Notes: generated by a model from the letters alone, not told the origin. Counted from the first letter of the stretch, positions 1 to 8,534 are shown. The stretch is DNA of 64,000 bases from Cronobacter turicensis z3032 (GCA_000027065.2 FN543093.2:810074-874073), one strand, 5' to 3'. Program-made: numbers and translations.

Positions 1-417
1 TACATCAACATCGGCGTTGCCGTTGATACGCCGAATGGTCTGGTGGTTCCGGTCTTCAAAGACGTGAACAAGAAGAGCATTACCGAGCTGTCTCGCGAGC
101 TGACCGTTATCTCCAAAAAAGCGCGCGATGGCAAACTGACCGCTGGCGAAATGCAGGGCGGTTGCTTCACCATCTCCAGCATCGGCGGCCTGGGCACCAC
201 CCACTTCGCGCCGATCGTGAACGCGCCGGAAGTGGCTATCCTGGGCGTCTCCAAGTCTGCGATGGAGCCGGTGTGGAATGGTAAAGAGTTCGTGCCGCGC
301 CTGATGCTGCCGATCTCCCTGTCCTTCGACCACCGCGTGATCGACGGTGCTGATGGTGCGCGTTTCATCACCATCATCAACAACACCCTGTCGGACATTC
401 GCCGCCTGGTGATGTAA
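1..417 (+). CDS. aceF: Pyruvate dehydrogenase E2, dihydrolipoyl acetyltransferase (C-terminal fragment)
   Basis: This is the 3' end of the E2 subunit, open at the window edge, with 138 residues visible. E2 transfers the acetyl group from lipoyl-lysine to CoA in the cytoplasmic pyruvate dehydrogenase complex. The visible part is the end of the catalytic domain and carries the conserved catalytic motif [13 protein letters not shown] about 30 residues before the stop. The lipoyl and peripheral-subunit-binding domains lie outside the window. lpdA (E3) follows in the same direction after a terminator. Identification rests on near identity to E. coli AceF as remembered and on synteny. Confidence 0.97.
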   Translation, partial: YINIGVAVDTPNGLVVPVFKDVNKKSITELSRELTVISKKARDGKLTAGEMQGGCFTISSIGGLGTTHFAPIVNAPEVAILGVSKSAMEPVWNGKEFVPRLMLPISLSFDHRVIDGADGARFITIINNTLSDIRRLVM

Positions 418-420
418 GCG

Positions 421-449
421 AAAAAGCCGGCCTGACGGCCGGCTTTTTT
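421..449 (+). terminator. Rho-independent terminator after aceF
   Basis: A 7-bp perfect stem, GCCGGCC at 426-432 and GGCCGGC at 437-443, has a 4-base loop and is followed by six T. It lies 9 bases after the aceF stop and should separate the aceEF transcript from lpdA, which has its own promoter. Confidence 0.9.
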
Positions 450-510
450 CTGGTAATTCCGCCTGACTGTGCGAAATTATTGGATGCCAAAAGGATTCGT
501 CTGCCGTTTG

Positions 511-542
511 TTGTTTCAAAATTGTTAACAGTTTTGTAAAAT
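511..542 (+). promoter_or_regulatory. Probable lpdA promoter
   Basis: A good -10 hexamer TAAAAT lies at 537-542. The upstream AT-rich stretch contains the palindrome TTGTTAACA at 522-530 and resembles the E. coli lpd promoter, which is known to be ArcA-controlled. No strong -35 at ideal spacing is visible (TTTCAA at 514-519 gives 17 bp), so the exact -35 is uncertain. Confidence 0.55.
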
Positions 543-624
543 GCGAGCGGATAGAACGTCCCGGTGGATGATGGGCGTTAAAACTTAAGCGTCAGACCCG
601 CCGGAAAATTACAAAGAGGTCATG

Positions 625-2049
625 ATGAGTACTGAAATCAAAACTCAGGTCGTGGTACTTGGGGCAGGCCCGGCAGGTTACTCTGCAGCCTTCCGTTGCG
701 CTGACTTAGGTCTGGAAACCGTAATCGTCGAGCGTTACAGCACCCTGGGCGGTGTTTGCCTGAACGTAGGCTGTATCCCTTCTAAAGCGCTGCTGCACGT
801 AGCTAAAGTTATCGAAGAAGCCAAAGCGCTGGCCGAGCACGGCATCGTTTTCGGCGAGCCGAAAACCGACATCGATAAAATCCGCACCTGGAAAGAAAAA
901 GTCATCAATCAGCTGACCGGCGGTCTGTCTGGTATGGCCAAAGGCCGTAAAGTGAAAGTGGTGAACGGCCTGGGTAAATTCACCGGCGCGAACACCCTGG
1001 AAGTGGAAGGCGAGAACGGCAAAACCGTGATCAACTTCGACAACGCTATCATCGCGGCGGGTTCCCGTCCGATTCAGCTGCCGTTTATTCCGCACGAAGA
1101 TCCGCGCGTATGGGATTCCACCGATGCGCTGGAACTGAAAGAAGTACCGAAACGCATGCTGGTTATGGGTGGCGGTATCATCGGTCTGGAGATGGGTACC
1201 GTTTACCACGCGCTGGGTTCAGAGATCGACGTGGTTGAAATGTTCGACCAGGTTATCCCGGCTGCCGACAAAGACGTTGTGAAAGTCTTCACCAAACGTA
1301 TCAGCAAGAAATTCAACCTGATGCTGGAAACCAAAGTAACTGCCGTTGAAGCGAAAGAAGACGGTATTTACGTTTCCATGGAAGGCAAAAAAGCGCCTGC
1401 GGAAGCGCAGCGTTACGACGCGGTGCTGGTCGCTATCGGCCGTGTGCCGAACGGCAAAAATCTGGATGCAGGCAAAGCGGGCGTGGAAGTGGACGACCGT
1501 GGCTTCATCCGTGTTGACAAACAAATGCGCACCAACGTGCCGCACATCTACGCTATCGGCGATATCGTCGGTCAGCCGATGCTGGCGCACAAAGGTGTTC
1601 ACGAAGGTCACGTTGCCGCTGAAGTTATCGCGGGCATGAAGCACTACTTCGACCCGAAAGTGATCCCGTCTATCGCTTACACCGAGCCGGAAGTGGCATG
1701 GGTGGGTCTGACCGAGAAAGAAGCGAAAGAGAAAGGCATCAGCTACGAAACCGCCACCTTCCCGTGGGCGGCGTCTGGCCGTGCTATCGCTTCCGATTGC
1801 GCAGACGGTATGACCAAACTGATTTTCGACAAAGAAACCCACCGTGTTATCGGCGGCGCGATTGTCGGCACCAACGGCGGCGAGCTGCTGGGTGAAATCG
1901 GTCTGGCTATCGAAATGGGTTGTGACGCTGAAGATATCGCGCTCACCATCCACGCGCACCCGACCCTGCACGAGTCTGTAGGTCTGGCGGCAGAAGTGTT
2001 CGAAGGCAGCATCACCGACCTGCCGAACCCGAAAGCGAAGAAAAAGTAA
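625..2049 (+). CDS. lpdA: Dihydrolipoamide dehydrogenase (E3)
   Basis: This flavoprotein reoxidises dihydrolipoyl groups with NAD+ for pyruvate dehydrogenase, 2-oxoglutarate dehydrogenase and the glycine cleavage system. It has 474 residues, the family length. The N-terminal FAD site is GAGPAGYSAA, the redox-active disulfide is in GGVCLNVGCIPS (Cys45 and Cys50), the NAD site is GGGIIGLEMG near residue 180, and the C-terminal His-Glu pair is in HAHPTLHES. Two adjacent ATG codons are available. The second (625) is chosen because AGAGG at 615-619 is then 5 bases away, against only 2 for the first. It is transcribed from its own promoter downstream of aceF. Confidence 0.98.
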   Translation: MSTEIKTQVVVLGAGPAGYSAAFRCADLGLETVIVERYSTLGGVCLNVGCIPSKALLHVAKVIEEAKALAEHGIVFGEPKTDIDKIRTWKEKVINQLTGGLSGMAKGRKVKVVNGLGKFTGANTLEVEGENGKTVINFDNAIIAAGSRPIQLPFIPHEDPRVWDSTDALELKEVPKRMLVMGGGIIGLEMGTVYHALGSEIDVVEMFDQVIPAADKDVVKVFTKRISKKFNLMLETKVTAVEAKEDGIYVSMEGKKAPAEAQRYDAVLVAIGRVPNGKNLDAGKAGVEVDDRGFIRVDKQMRTNVPHIYAIGDIVGQPMLAHKGVHEGHVAAEVIAGMKHYFDPKVIPSIAYTEPEVAWVGLTEKEAKEKGISYETATFPWAASGRAIASDCADGMTKLIFDKETHRVIGGAIVGTNGGELLGEIGLAIEMGCDAEDIALTIHAHPTLHESVGLAAEVFEGSITDLPNPKAKKK

Positions 2050-2068
2050 GTTTCTCTCGCTAAATAAA

Positions 2069-2094
2069 AACGCCTCTTCGGAGGCGTTTTTTTA
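2069..2094. terminator. Bidirectional terminator between lpdA and the DUF2950 gene
   Basis: Stem CGCCTC (2071-2076) and GAGGCG (2081-2086) with a TTCG tetraloop, A-rich on the left and seven T on the right. It serves lpdA on the plus strand and could serve the convergent gene that ends at 2101. Confidence 0.88.
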
Positions 2095-2100
2095 TGCCTG

Positions 2101-2898
2101 TTATTCAGCGGCGACTTTCTGCCAGCCGTCATCCGGATCAAACGCGGCGAGCGCCTGCGCCGTTTGCGACGATGACTGACCAGAATCTTTCTGATAAACG
2201 GTGTCATCCTGGGTCACGATAAAGCTCATTACCCCGGTCTCGCCGTAACGGACGGGCCACGCGATCATCGTAAAGCCGTTATCGTGAGCCGGTAAAAGAC
2301 GAAAACGGTAACCGTGATAGCCGGCATCTGCGGTCTGCGGGCTGAACGCCGGGCCGAGCGGGCTTGGCGCCTCGCCAGGTTTTACCGGCCAGTAGAGCCC
2401 ATCTTTTTGCCCCTCGCTGCTGATGATTTTCTGTGCGTAGCGCTGATTCAGGGCGTAATAACTCTGCTGTGCGTCAACACCCGCGTGCAGCGCCTCAATC
2501 GCGGCGAGTTCGTTGCGCCCTATTGTACGGGTGGCGATTTCATCCGCGGCGCCCTGCATATCGAACTGCCAGCCCTGCGCGCTTTTCACGATGGGGATCG
2601 GCAACTGCCAGCTTTGCGCGCCTACTTGCAGGTGCGCGGTATCGCCATGCTGTACCACATGATGGCTGACGTTCCAGTCACGCAGGAAGCGGTCAACCGC
2701 TTCAGGATCGGCCCCTTCGGGCGGCAATATCTGACGCCAGTCATTGCCGAGAAGATCACTGAGTGCGGTCTCGTTCTGCGTATCGATAGCCTGCGTCAGG
2801 GCATCGGCGGCCTGTTCCGGCGTGGCGAATTGCGCCAGCGCGAGGGCGTATGTTGAGGTTAAACCGAACGCCAGCGCGGCGAGGAATGTGAGTTTCAC
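2101..2898 (-). CDS. Exported DUF2950 family protein
   Basis: A 265-residue protein with an N-terminal signal peptide (MKLTFLAALAFGLTSTYALALA), so probably periplasmic. The rest matches what I recall of DUF2950: an FATPEQAADALTQAI start, a WPVKPGEAPSPLGPAF segment and a GYRFRLLPA segment. No enzymatic role is known and I assign none. It lies 10 bases downstream of the DUF3300 gene on the same strand, so the two are almost certainly one transcript, a pairing I recall from other proteobacteria. E. coli K-12 has only the DUF3300 gene (yacH) at this site. Confidence 0.8.
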   Translation of the reverse strand: MKLTFLAALAFGLTSTYALALAQFATPEQAADALTQAIDTQNETALSDLLGNDWRQILPPEGADPEAVDRFLRDWNVSHHVVQHGDTAHLQVGAQSWQLPIPIVKSAQGWQFDMQGAADEIATRTIGRNELAAIEALHAGVDAQQSYYALNQRYAQKIISSEGQKDGLYWPVKPGEAPSPLGPAFSPQTADAGYHGYRFRLLPAHDNGFTMIAWPVRYGETGVMSFIVTQDDTVYQKDSGQSSSQTAQALAAFDPDDGWQKVAAE

Positions 2899-2908
2899 CT
2901 TTTTCTCC

Positions 2909-4384
2909 TTAGTGATGGCGTTCAGCGTGATGACGGACAGGATGCTGCGCCTTTAACGGCGTGTCCGAATGAGGGGGAGCTGCCCGTTGGCGGCTCTGTA
3001 AACCGCGTTGCTGCTGCGCCTGCCAGGTGGCGGAGCGGCTGTCGTTACCGCTGAGCGCGCTGGCGCGCGTAACGTGATAAGCCGCATTTCGTGGAGCCTG
3101 GTGAGCCTGGCGTTCCCGCGCGTTATGCGTACGGTTTGCCTGCCGCTGTACCGCGGGCTTACTGGTATCGTAACCGCGGTAATTGCTGCGCTGCGCACGC
3201 GCCTGTAGTGGCTGGCGGCCTGGCTGATGCGAAGCATTCGGCGCGGCGCGATGCCCTGTCGATTGCTGAAACCGTGCGGCTGCGGCCTGACGCTGCGACG
3301 CCCGGCTGGCGGGCGCCTGAGTCGCGCTCAGTCCCGTGGCGCTGGCAGGAGAGTGATACTGCGCGGCGACGCGGTTATCGGCATAGCGATACGCCGGGTT
3401 ATGGCGCCAGGGTATCGTGTTCCCCGGCCGGTTTTCTCCCGTGATTTTATTGAAATTATTCACATTAATGTTGATGTTATCGCCGTTGTGCGAATAGCCG
3501 CCGTCATGATGATCGTGGTGGTGGTAATCATCGTCATGATGATGATGATCGTCATCATCCCAGTCGATGGCGCTGAACAGCGCATAGGTCGTGGCGACGC
3601 CGAGACTGTATCCCAGACCTTTAACAACACTGCTGCTGAACTGCTCGCCAGGCGTTGGGGGCAAATAAACGGGCGGATAAGCGGCATTTGGCCAGGCGCC
3701 GTAAACCGTGGCCGGGTTATAGGCGGGGACGTAAACCACGTCAGGGGTGGCGGGTTCGATTTCAATAATCGTTGAGCTGGGCGGTGCGGCGGTCGTTTGC
3801 TCTGCCGGAGCGGGCGGCGCGGTTTTGGTCAGTGTCGTCACCTTCTGCTGCGGCGAGGAGGTCAGCGCGCCTGTCTGTTGGGCCAGCGCGCGCAGGCGCT
3901 GTACCGAGGCCATGACATCATCGGGCTGCGCCAGAAAGGCGTCACCCAGGCTTTGTATCCACGGTGGGTTTTGCCCCAGCAGCGACATCAGTTGCGGGAA
4001 AGCGACCAGTGATTTCACGCTGGCGTCCCACGGTTGTCCGGCCACCGCCTGGATGGCGGCGTCGCCCTGCAGTGTGGGATGGTCCTGCGACCACTGCGCG
4101 GCCTGCACCAGGTTCGTGGGATAGGTGGCCGCCATCAATATTTGGGAGAGCAGCGCGTCAGGGTAGAGCGCGACGGGCGCCACCCATTGATCGATTTGCG
4201 CGGCTGAAAACGTCGGGGCGGCTGGCGTAGCAGGCGCAGCCTGTGTTGCCGCGGGTTGCGCGGCAACAGGCATTTGGGCAGGGGCGGCGGGAGCCTGACT
4301 TTTCACAAACAGGACGCCTGAGGCGGCAAACAGCCCGGCGCTGCACAGTAGCGCGAGCAGGTGTGGCTTTAAAGGCAACTTCAT
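2909..4384 (-). CDS. yacH: Exported DUF3300 protein, YacH-like
   Basis: A 491-residue protein; E. coli YacH at the same site is about 617. An N-terminal hydrophobic segment (residues 8-27) should act as signal or anchor. An Ala/Pro-rich linker follows, then the DUF3300 core at roughly 58-270 (QIDQWVAPVALYPDALLSQILMAATYP; VVYVPAYNPATVYG). A run rich in Asp and His lies at 274-294, then an Asn-rich stretch and a long basic, Gln/Arg/Ala-rich tail with little predicted fold. The Asp/His run could bind divalent metal, but that is inference. The function of the family is unknown. It is the first gene of a two-gene unit with the DUF2950 gene. Confidence 0.8.
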   Translation of the reverse strand: MKLPLKPHLLALLCSAGLFAASGVLFVKSQAPAAPAQMPVAAQPAATQAAPATPAAPTFSAAQIDQWVAPVALYPDALLSQILMAATYPTNLVQAAQWSQDHPTLQGDAAIQAVAGQPWDASVKSLVAFPQLMSLLGQNPPWIQSLGDAFLAQPDDVMASVQRLRALAQQTGALTSSPQQKVTTLTKTAPPAPAEQTTAAPPSSTIIEIEPATPDVVYVPAYNPATVYGAWPNAAYPPVYLPPTPGEQFSSSVVKGLGYSLGVATTYALFSAIDWDDDDHHHHDDDYHHHDHHDGGYSHNGDNININVNNFNKITGENRPGNTIPWRHNPAYRYADNRVAAQYHSPASATGLSATQAPASRASQRQAAAARFQQSTGHRAAPNASHQPGRQPLQARAQRSNYRGYDTSKPAVQRQANRTHNARERQAHQAPRNAAYHVTRASALSGNDSRSATWQAQQQRGLQSRQRAAPPHSDTPLKAQHPVRHHAERHH

Positions 4385-4556
4385 AAATGACTCCGGGGCT
4401 AACGGTGCCTTACGGCGTGGTGTTGCCGCGAGTATTATCTACTCGTGTTTTCCTTTTTTAACGTTAATGGGGAAAGGGAGCGCGTAGTCCGGAATAAGAA
4501 TGCGAGTATTTATTACACGATTATAACCGATAACGGAGCGCAGGGCGGGGAGATGT

Positions 4557-4577
4557 AAAAGACCGCCCTTGCGGGCG
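4557..4577 (-). terminator. Terminator of the small minus-strand peptide gene
   Basis: Read on the minus strand, CGCCC-GCAA-GGGCG forms a 5-bp stem with a GNRA-type loop (4577-4573 with 4568-4564), followed by GTCTTTT. It starts 8 bases after the stop codon of the 39-residue peptide and supports a discrete short transcript. Confidence 0.7.
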
Positions 4578-4585
4578 TCAGCAGC

Positions 4586-4705
4586 TTAATTGCCCAGATT
4601 CACCACCAGCAGCACCGTGATGTCGGAAATATTCCAGCCACCGTGCGATGCCGCCAGCAGCGAACCCAGCGCAACGATGAGCGCAAAAAGCCAACGCATC
4701 TCCAT
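4586..4705 (-). CDS. Small hydrophobic peptide, candidate type I toxin (TimP/RyfA-like)
   Basis: A 39-residue peptide (37 if the second Met at 4699 is used). The start MEMRWLFALIVALGSLLAAS reads as a signal-like sequence: one basic residue, then a hydrophobic core, then small residues. A second hydrophobic stretch ITVLLVV lies near the end. A weak GGGA lies 9 bases before the chosen ATG, and the second ATG is too close to GGAG. The gene has a candidate promoter (4917-4945), a long structured leader and its own terminator. In the leader, bases 4770-4785 are a perfect copy of the first 16 bases of the divergent small RNA, so the two RNAs can pair. Size, signal-like start and leader pairing resemble enterobacterial ryfA, now known to encode the toxic inner-membrane protein TimP, repressed by TimR. 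Homology is from memory and toxicity is inferred. Confidence 0.6.
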   Translation of the reverse strand: MEMRWLFALIVALGSLLAASHGGWNISDITVLLVVNLGN

Positions 4706-4769
4706 TGCGAGTAGTCCCGAAGGCGCTACGTTGATCCTCTCTTCACCGGGAAAGGCAGAACCAGGCAAG

Positions 4770-4785
4770 TGTGTTATACCTGCCA
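4770..4785. repeat. 16-base direct repeat, copy 1 (in toxin-like leader)
   Basis: TGTGTTATACCTGCCA, identical to 4987-5002 and 217 bases away. Because the two flanking transcripts run in opposite directions, this direct repeat makes the minus-strand leader and the plus-strand small RNA perfectly complementary over 16 bases. Confidence 0.9.
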
Positions 4786-4916
4786 CGTAGGTTGTTGGAA
4801 CTGCTTCCGGGCCCGGTGACTGGCTGCTACACCAGCGAAGCAGGCCAGGCGCTACTGTAGCGGGCCAGAGAGGAGGGCGGAAGGCGTTTTCTGGGCTTGC
4901 AGCAAGTTACATGTAA

Positions 4917-4945
4917 ATTCTGAAAGCGGTACGCAAAACGTACAA
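4917..4945 (-). promoter_or_regulatory. Candidate promoter of the small peptide gene
   Basis: On the minus strand, TTGTAC (4945-4940), a 17-bp spacer and CAGAAT (4922-4917) form a moderate sigma-70 promoter. It would start a transcript of about 350 bases near 4910. It is back to back with the small-RNA promoter, and a 5-bp-arm palindrome (4929-4943) lies inside it. Confidence 0.4.
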
Positions 4946-4951
4946 GTGGGC

Positions 4952-4980
4952 TTGCGGGTCTGCCTTTCTGATGTCACTAT
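4952..4980 (+). promoter_or_regulatory. Candidate promoter of the antisense small RNA
   Basis: TTGCGG (4952-4957), a 17-bp spacer and CACTAT (4975-4980). The -10 is weak, but the spacing puts the transcription start at about 4987, exactly where the shared 16-base repeat begins. Confidence 0.45.
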
Positions 4981-4986
4981 TCGCCC

Positions 4987-5071
4987 TGTGTTATACCTGC
5001 CATACAAACTGTACAACGGTCCCTGCTACCACCCGCGTACAACAAAGAAACCGCCACACGGCGGTTTTTTT
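4987..5071 (+). ncRNA. Candidate antisense small RNA (TimR-like antitoxin)
   Basis: A predicted RNA of about 85 bases. Its first 16 bases (4987-5002) are complementary to the leader of the divergent peptide mRNA. It ends at a strong terminator, CCGCC-ACAC-GGCGG (5051-5064), followed by seven T and preceded by AAA. It has no convincing coding capacity. The arrangement matches antitoxins of divergent type I systems such as IstR, OhsC, OrzO and TimR, which block toxin translation by pairing with the leader. Both ends are predicted from sequence only. Confidence 0.6.
5049..5071 (+). terminator. Rho-independent terminator of the small RNA
   Basis: Perfect 5-bp GC stem (5051-5055 with 5060-5064), ACAC loop, seven T. 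It lies in the acnB upstream region with no gene before it on the plus strand, which itself argues for a small RNA ending here. Confidence 0.88.
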
Positions 5072-5154
5072 GTGCCCCAAAACACACTTCTGAAACGCCT
5101 TCTGCGCAGCTTAACGATTCAGCAAATATTTAATGTTGCTTTTTTGTAAACAGA

Positions 5155-5183
5155 TTAACACCCCATCAAATTCCTGCTATTCT
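5155..5183 (+). promoter_or_regulatory. acnB promoter
   Basis: TTAACA (5155-5160, five of six consensus), a 17-bp spacer and TATTCT (5178-5183) with an extended -10 TGC directly before it. The start would be near 5190, giving a leader of about 98 bases before the GTG start of acnB. Confidence 0.75.
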
Positions 5184-5287
5184 CCCCGTCGCGGATCCGG
5201 GCATTTACCCTACAAACTGCTGTCTCACAGGAGCGTGAAGAGAGAAGCCTGGCTCCCACTATGACAATGAGAGCGAGGAGAACCGTC

Positions 5288-7885
5288 GTGCTAGAAGAAT
5301 ACCGTAAGCACGTAGCTGAGCGTGCCGCCGAGGGGATTGTAGCCAAACCCTTAGATGCAACCCAAATGGCCGCACTCGTCGAGCTGCTGAAGAACCCGCC
5401 TGCGGGTGAAGAAGAGTTTCTGTTAGACCTGCTGACCAACCGCGTACCCCCGGGCGTTGACGAAGCCGCCTATGTAAAAGCAGGTTTCCTTGCCGCTGTC
5501 GCCAAAGGCGAAGCCACCTCCCCGCTGGTAACCCCTGAAAAAGCCGTTGAACTCTTAGGCACCATGCAGGGCGGTTACAACATCCATCCGCTGATCGAAG
5601 CGCTGGATAACGACACGCTGGCGCCGATTGCCGCCAAAGCGCTGTCCCATACGCTGCTGATGTTCGATAACTTCTACGATGTGGAAGAGAAGGCGAAAGC
5701 GGGCAACGCTTACGCGAAGCAGATCATGCAGTCCTGGGCTGACGCCGAATGGTTCCTGTCTCGTCCCGCGCTGGCAGACAAAATCACCGTCACCGTGTTT
5801 AAAGTGACCGGCGAAACCAACACCGACGATCTCTCTCCGGCGCCGGATGCCTGGTCGCGCCCGGATATCCCGCTGCACGCTCTGGCGATGCTGAAAAACG
5901 CCCGTGAAGGCATTGAGCCGGATCAGCCTGGCGTGGTCGGCCCGATCAAACAGATCGAAGCGCTGAACCAGAAAGGCTTCCCGCTGGCCTACGTCGGCGA
6001 TGTCGTCGGCACCGGCTCATCCCGTAAATCCGCCACCAACTCCGTGCTGTGGTTTATGGGCGATGACATCCCGTACGTGCCGAACAAACGCGGCGGCGGC
6101 GTGGTGCTGGGCGGCAAAATCGCGCCAATTTTCTTCAACACCATGGAAGATGCGGGCGCGCTGCCTATCGAAGTGGACGTCTCTTTGCTGAACATGGGCG
6201 ATGTGATTGACATCTATCCGTTCAAAGGCGAAGTGCGTAACCACGAAACTGGCGAGCTGCTGGCGAATTTTGAACTCAAAACCGACGTACTGATCGACGA
6301 AGTACGCGCGGGCGGTCGTATTCCGCTGATTATCGGCCGTGGCCTGACCACCAAAGCGCGTGAAGCGCTGGGCCTGCCGCACAGCGACGTGTTCCGTCAC
6401 GCGAAAGATGTGGCTGAAAGCAACCGCGGTTACTCGCTGGCGCAGAAGATGGTCGGTCGCGCCTGCGGCGTCGCCGGTGTCCGTCCGGGCGCGTATTGCG
6501 AGCCGAAAATGACCTCCGTAGGCTCACAGGACACCACCGGGCCGATGACCCGTGATGAACTGAAAGACCTGGCGTGCCTCGGCTTCTCCGCCGATCTCGT
6601 GATGCAGTCCTTCTGCCACACGGCGGCGTATCCGAAGCCGGTTGACGTTACCACGCACCACACCCTGCCGGACTTCATCATGAACCGCGGCGGCGTGTCG
6701 CTGCGTCCTGGCGACGGCGTCATTCACTCCTGGCTGAACCGTATGCTTCTGCCGGATACCGTCGGCACCGGCGGCGATTCCCACACCCGTTTCCCGATCG
6801 GGATTTCGTTCCCGGCGGGCTCTGGCCTGGTGGCGTTCGCTGCCGCGACCGGCGTAATGCCGCTCGATATGCCGGAATCCGTTCTGGTGCGCTTTAAAGG
6901 CCAGATGCAGCCGGGCATTACGCTTCGCGATCTGGTGCATGCTATCCCGTACTACGCGATTCAGCAGGGCCTGCTGACCGTTGAGAAGAAAGGGAAGAAA
7001 AACATCTTCTCCGGTCGCATTCTGGAAATCGAAGGGCTGCCGGATCTGAAAGTGGAGCAGGCCTTTGAGCTGACCGACGCCTCTGCCGAGCGTTCTGCGG
7101 CGGGTTGTACCATCAAGCTCAACCAGGAGCCGATCATTGAGTATCTCAGCTCCAACATCGTGCTGCTGAAGTGGATGATTGCGGAAGGCTACGGCGATCG
7201 TCGTACGCTGGAGCGTCGTATCCAGGGCATGGAGAAGTGGCTGGCCGATCCGCAACTGCTGGAAGCCGATGCTGACGCCGAATACGCGGCGGTGATTGAG
7301 ATCGATCTCAATGAGATTAAAGAGCCGATTCTCTGCGCGCCGAACGATCCGGACGACGCGCGTCTGCTCTCTGACGTCACTGGCGATAAGATTGACGAAG
7401 TGTTTATCGGCTCGTGCATGACTAACATCGGTCACTTCCGTGCGGCGGGTAAGCTGCTGGATACCCATAAAGGCCAGCTGCCGACCCGTCTGTGGGTGGC
7501 CCCGCCGACCCGTATGGACGCCGCGCAGCTCACCGAAGAGGGCTACTACAGCGTCTTCGGTAAGAGCGGCGCGCGTATCGAGATCCCGGGCTGCTCGCTG
7601 TGCATGGGTAACCAGGCGCGTGTGGCAGACGGCGCGACGGTGGTTTCCACCTCAACCCGTAACTTCCCGAACCGTCTCGGTACTGGGGCGAACGTCTATC
7701 TGGCGTCTGCCGAACTCGCCGCCGTCGCGGCGCTGATTGGTCGCCTGCCGACGCCGGAAGAGTATCAGCAGTTCATGTCCCAGGTCGATAAAACCGCGGT
7801 GGACACGTACCGTTATCTGAACTTCGACCAGCTGGATCAGTACACTGAGAAAGCGGACGGCGTGATTTTCCAGACGGCGGTATAA
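5288..7885 (+). CDS. acnB: Aconitate hydratase B
   Basis: The main TCA-cycle aconitase, which interconverts citrate and isocitrate through a [4Fe-4S] cluster. It also acts as 2-methylisocitrate dehydratase, and the apo form binds mRNA. It has 865 residues, exactly the E. coli length, with the AcnB domain order: a HEAT-like N-terminal domain, then the swivel domain ([17 protein letters not shown]), then the catalytic domains. The cluster cysteines sit in GSCMTN and CSLCMGN near the C-terminus. The start is the GTG at 5288, preceded by AGGAG at a good distance. An ATG nine codons upstream would add residues the family lacks. Confidence 0.97.
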   Translation: MLEEYRKHVAERAAEGIVAKPLDATQMAALVELLKNPPAGEEEFLLDLLTNRVPPGVDEAAYVKAGFLAAVAKGEATSPLVTPEKAVELLGTMQGGYNIHPLIEALDNDTLAPIAAKALSHTLLMFDNFYDVEEKAKAGNAYAKQIMQSWADAEWFLSRPALADKITVTVFKVTGETNTDDLSPAPDAWSRPDIPLHALAMLKNAREGIEPDQPGVVGPIKQIEALNQKGFPLAYVGDVVGTGSSRKSATNSVLWFMGDDIPYVPNKRGGGVVLGGKIAPIFFNTMEDAGALPIEVDVSLLNMGDVIDIYPFKGEVRNHETGELLANFELKTDVLIDEVRAGGRIPLIIGRGLTTKAREALGLPHSDVFRHAKDVAESNRGYSLAQKMVGRACGVAGVRPGAYCEPKMTSVGSQDTTGPMTRDELKDLACLGFSADLVMQSFCHTAAYPKPVDVTTHHTLPDFIMNRGGVSLRPGDGVIHSWLNRMLLPDTVGTGGDSHTRFPIGISFPAGSGLVAFAAATGVMPLDMPESVLVRFKGQMQPGITLRDLVHAIPYYAIQQGLLTVEKKGKKNIFSGRILEIEGLPDLKVEQAFELTDASAERSAAGCTIKLNQEPIIEYLSSNIVLLKWMIAEGYGDRRTLERRIQGMEKWLADPQLLEADADAEYAAVIEIDLNEIKEPILCAPNDPDDARLLSDVTGDKIDEVFIGSCMTNIGHFRAAGKLLDTHKGQLPTRLWVAPPTRMDAAQLTEEGYYSVFGKSGARIEIPGCSLCMGNQARVADGATVVSTSTRNFPNRLGTGANVYLASAELAAVAALIGRLPTPEEYQQFMSQVDKTAVDTYRYLNFDQLDQYTEKADGVIFQTAV

Positions 7886-7925
7886 CGCAAGCCTGCCCGG
7901 CGTGACTCGCGTCGGGACAGCCAGT

Positions 7926-7955
7926 AAAAAGGGAAGCCAGTGGCTTCCCTTTTTT
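7926..7955. terminator. Terminator after acnB, probably bidirectional
   Basis: Stem GGGAAGCC (7931-7938) and GGCTTCCC (7942-7949) with a 3-base loop and six T. An A run on the left lets it also serve the convergent small gene that ends at 7971. Confidence 0.88.
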
Positions 7956-7970
7956 ATTGCGCTAAATGGC

Positions 7971-8351
7971 TCAGGATTCCGCTTTACCGTCGTAGCGCGG
8001 CAGATTCACGACCGGGTAGGTAAACTCGCCCTCCACCTGACAGCGTTCCGGTTTCTGCTTGCCGGCGTCAAACAGTACATAGCGCTCCTTTTCCGGGAAA
8101 TAGATCAGATCGTCGCCGTTACGAAACGAAATGGTCTCATAAGGCGTGCCGTTGTCGGTTTTGCTCTTCTCAATGCCGGAGGCTATCTGGAAGTGGTCTT
8201 CCCACTTCATGGTCGAGAGATGATATTTAAAAAAGGAGACCAGCACGTTGCCGCGGTTAACGCATTCAAGGCGAACCGCTTCGCCGGCATACGCGTGGGA
8301 GAGCGGCAGCGCGGCGATCAGCAGCGCGCGGCGCAGAAGAGTAAAGTTCAC
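7971..8351 (-). CDS. Small exported protein of unknown function
   Basis: About 126 residues from a GTG start with GGGG 6 bases upstream; an ATG four codons further out (8363) is possible. The start reads as a signal peptide, MNFTLLRRALLIAALPLSHAYA, then a mature part of about 104 residues with two Cys (LECVNR and ERCQVE) that could form a periplasmic disulfide. I do not recognise the family, and E. coli K-12 has no gene between acnB and yacL. It is convergent with acnB and divergent from yacL. GC content and codon use look native. Coding status rests on the clean signal peptide and the terminator at its end. Confidence 0.7.
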   Translation of the reverse strand: MNFTLLRRALLIAALPLSHAYAGEAVRLECVNRGNVLVSFFKYHLSTMKWEDHFQIASGIEKSKTDNGTPYETISFRNGDDLIYFPEKERYVLFDAGKQKPERCQVEGEFTYPVVNLPRYDGKAES

Positions 8352-8534
8352 AGGCAACCCCATTACAACAGCACTTAAGATAAACCAAGAGTAACACAGC
8401 GAATGCAACGGCTCGTCTACGACGGTGTTTTCAGTTTCGTCGGCGGCTGCGCTTTTCTTTCCGTTTCATGCTGCGATAATAACAAGAGATAAACAATGCA
8501 GCGGCCAGGCGACGCCGGGCCAGAGGAAAACACC

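Noticed and set aside
4586..4786. A 66-residue version of the small peptide starting at a GTG inside the 16-base repeat
   Set aside because: The added N-terminus is hydrophilic and would hide the signal-like start. The repeat is better explained as leader pairing, so the start at 4705 was kept.
4590..4790. A 66-residue plus-strand frame antisense to the small hydrophobic peptide
   Set aside because: It has no ribosome-binding site. The minus-strand frame has the hydrophobic pattern and the terminator.
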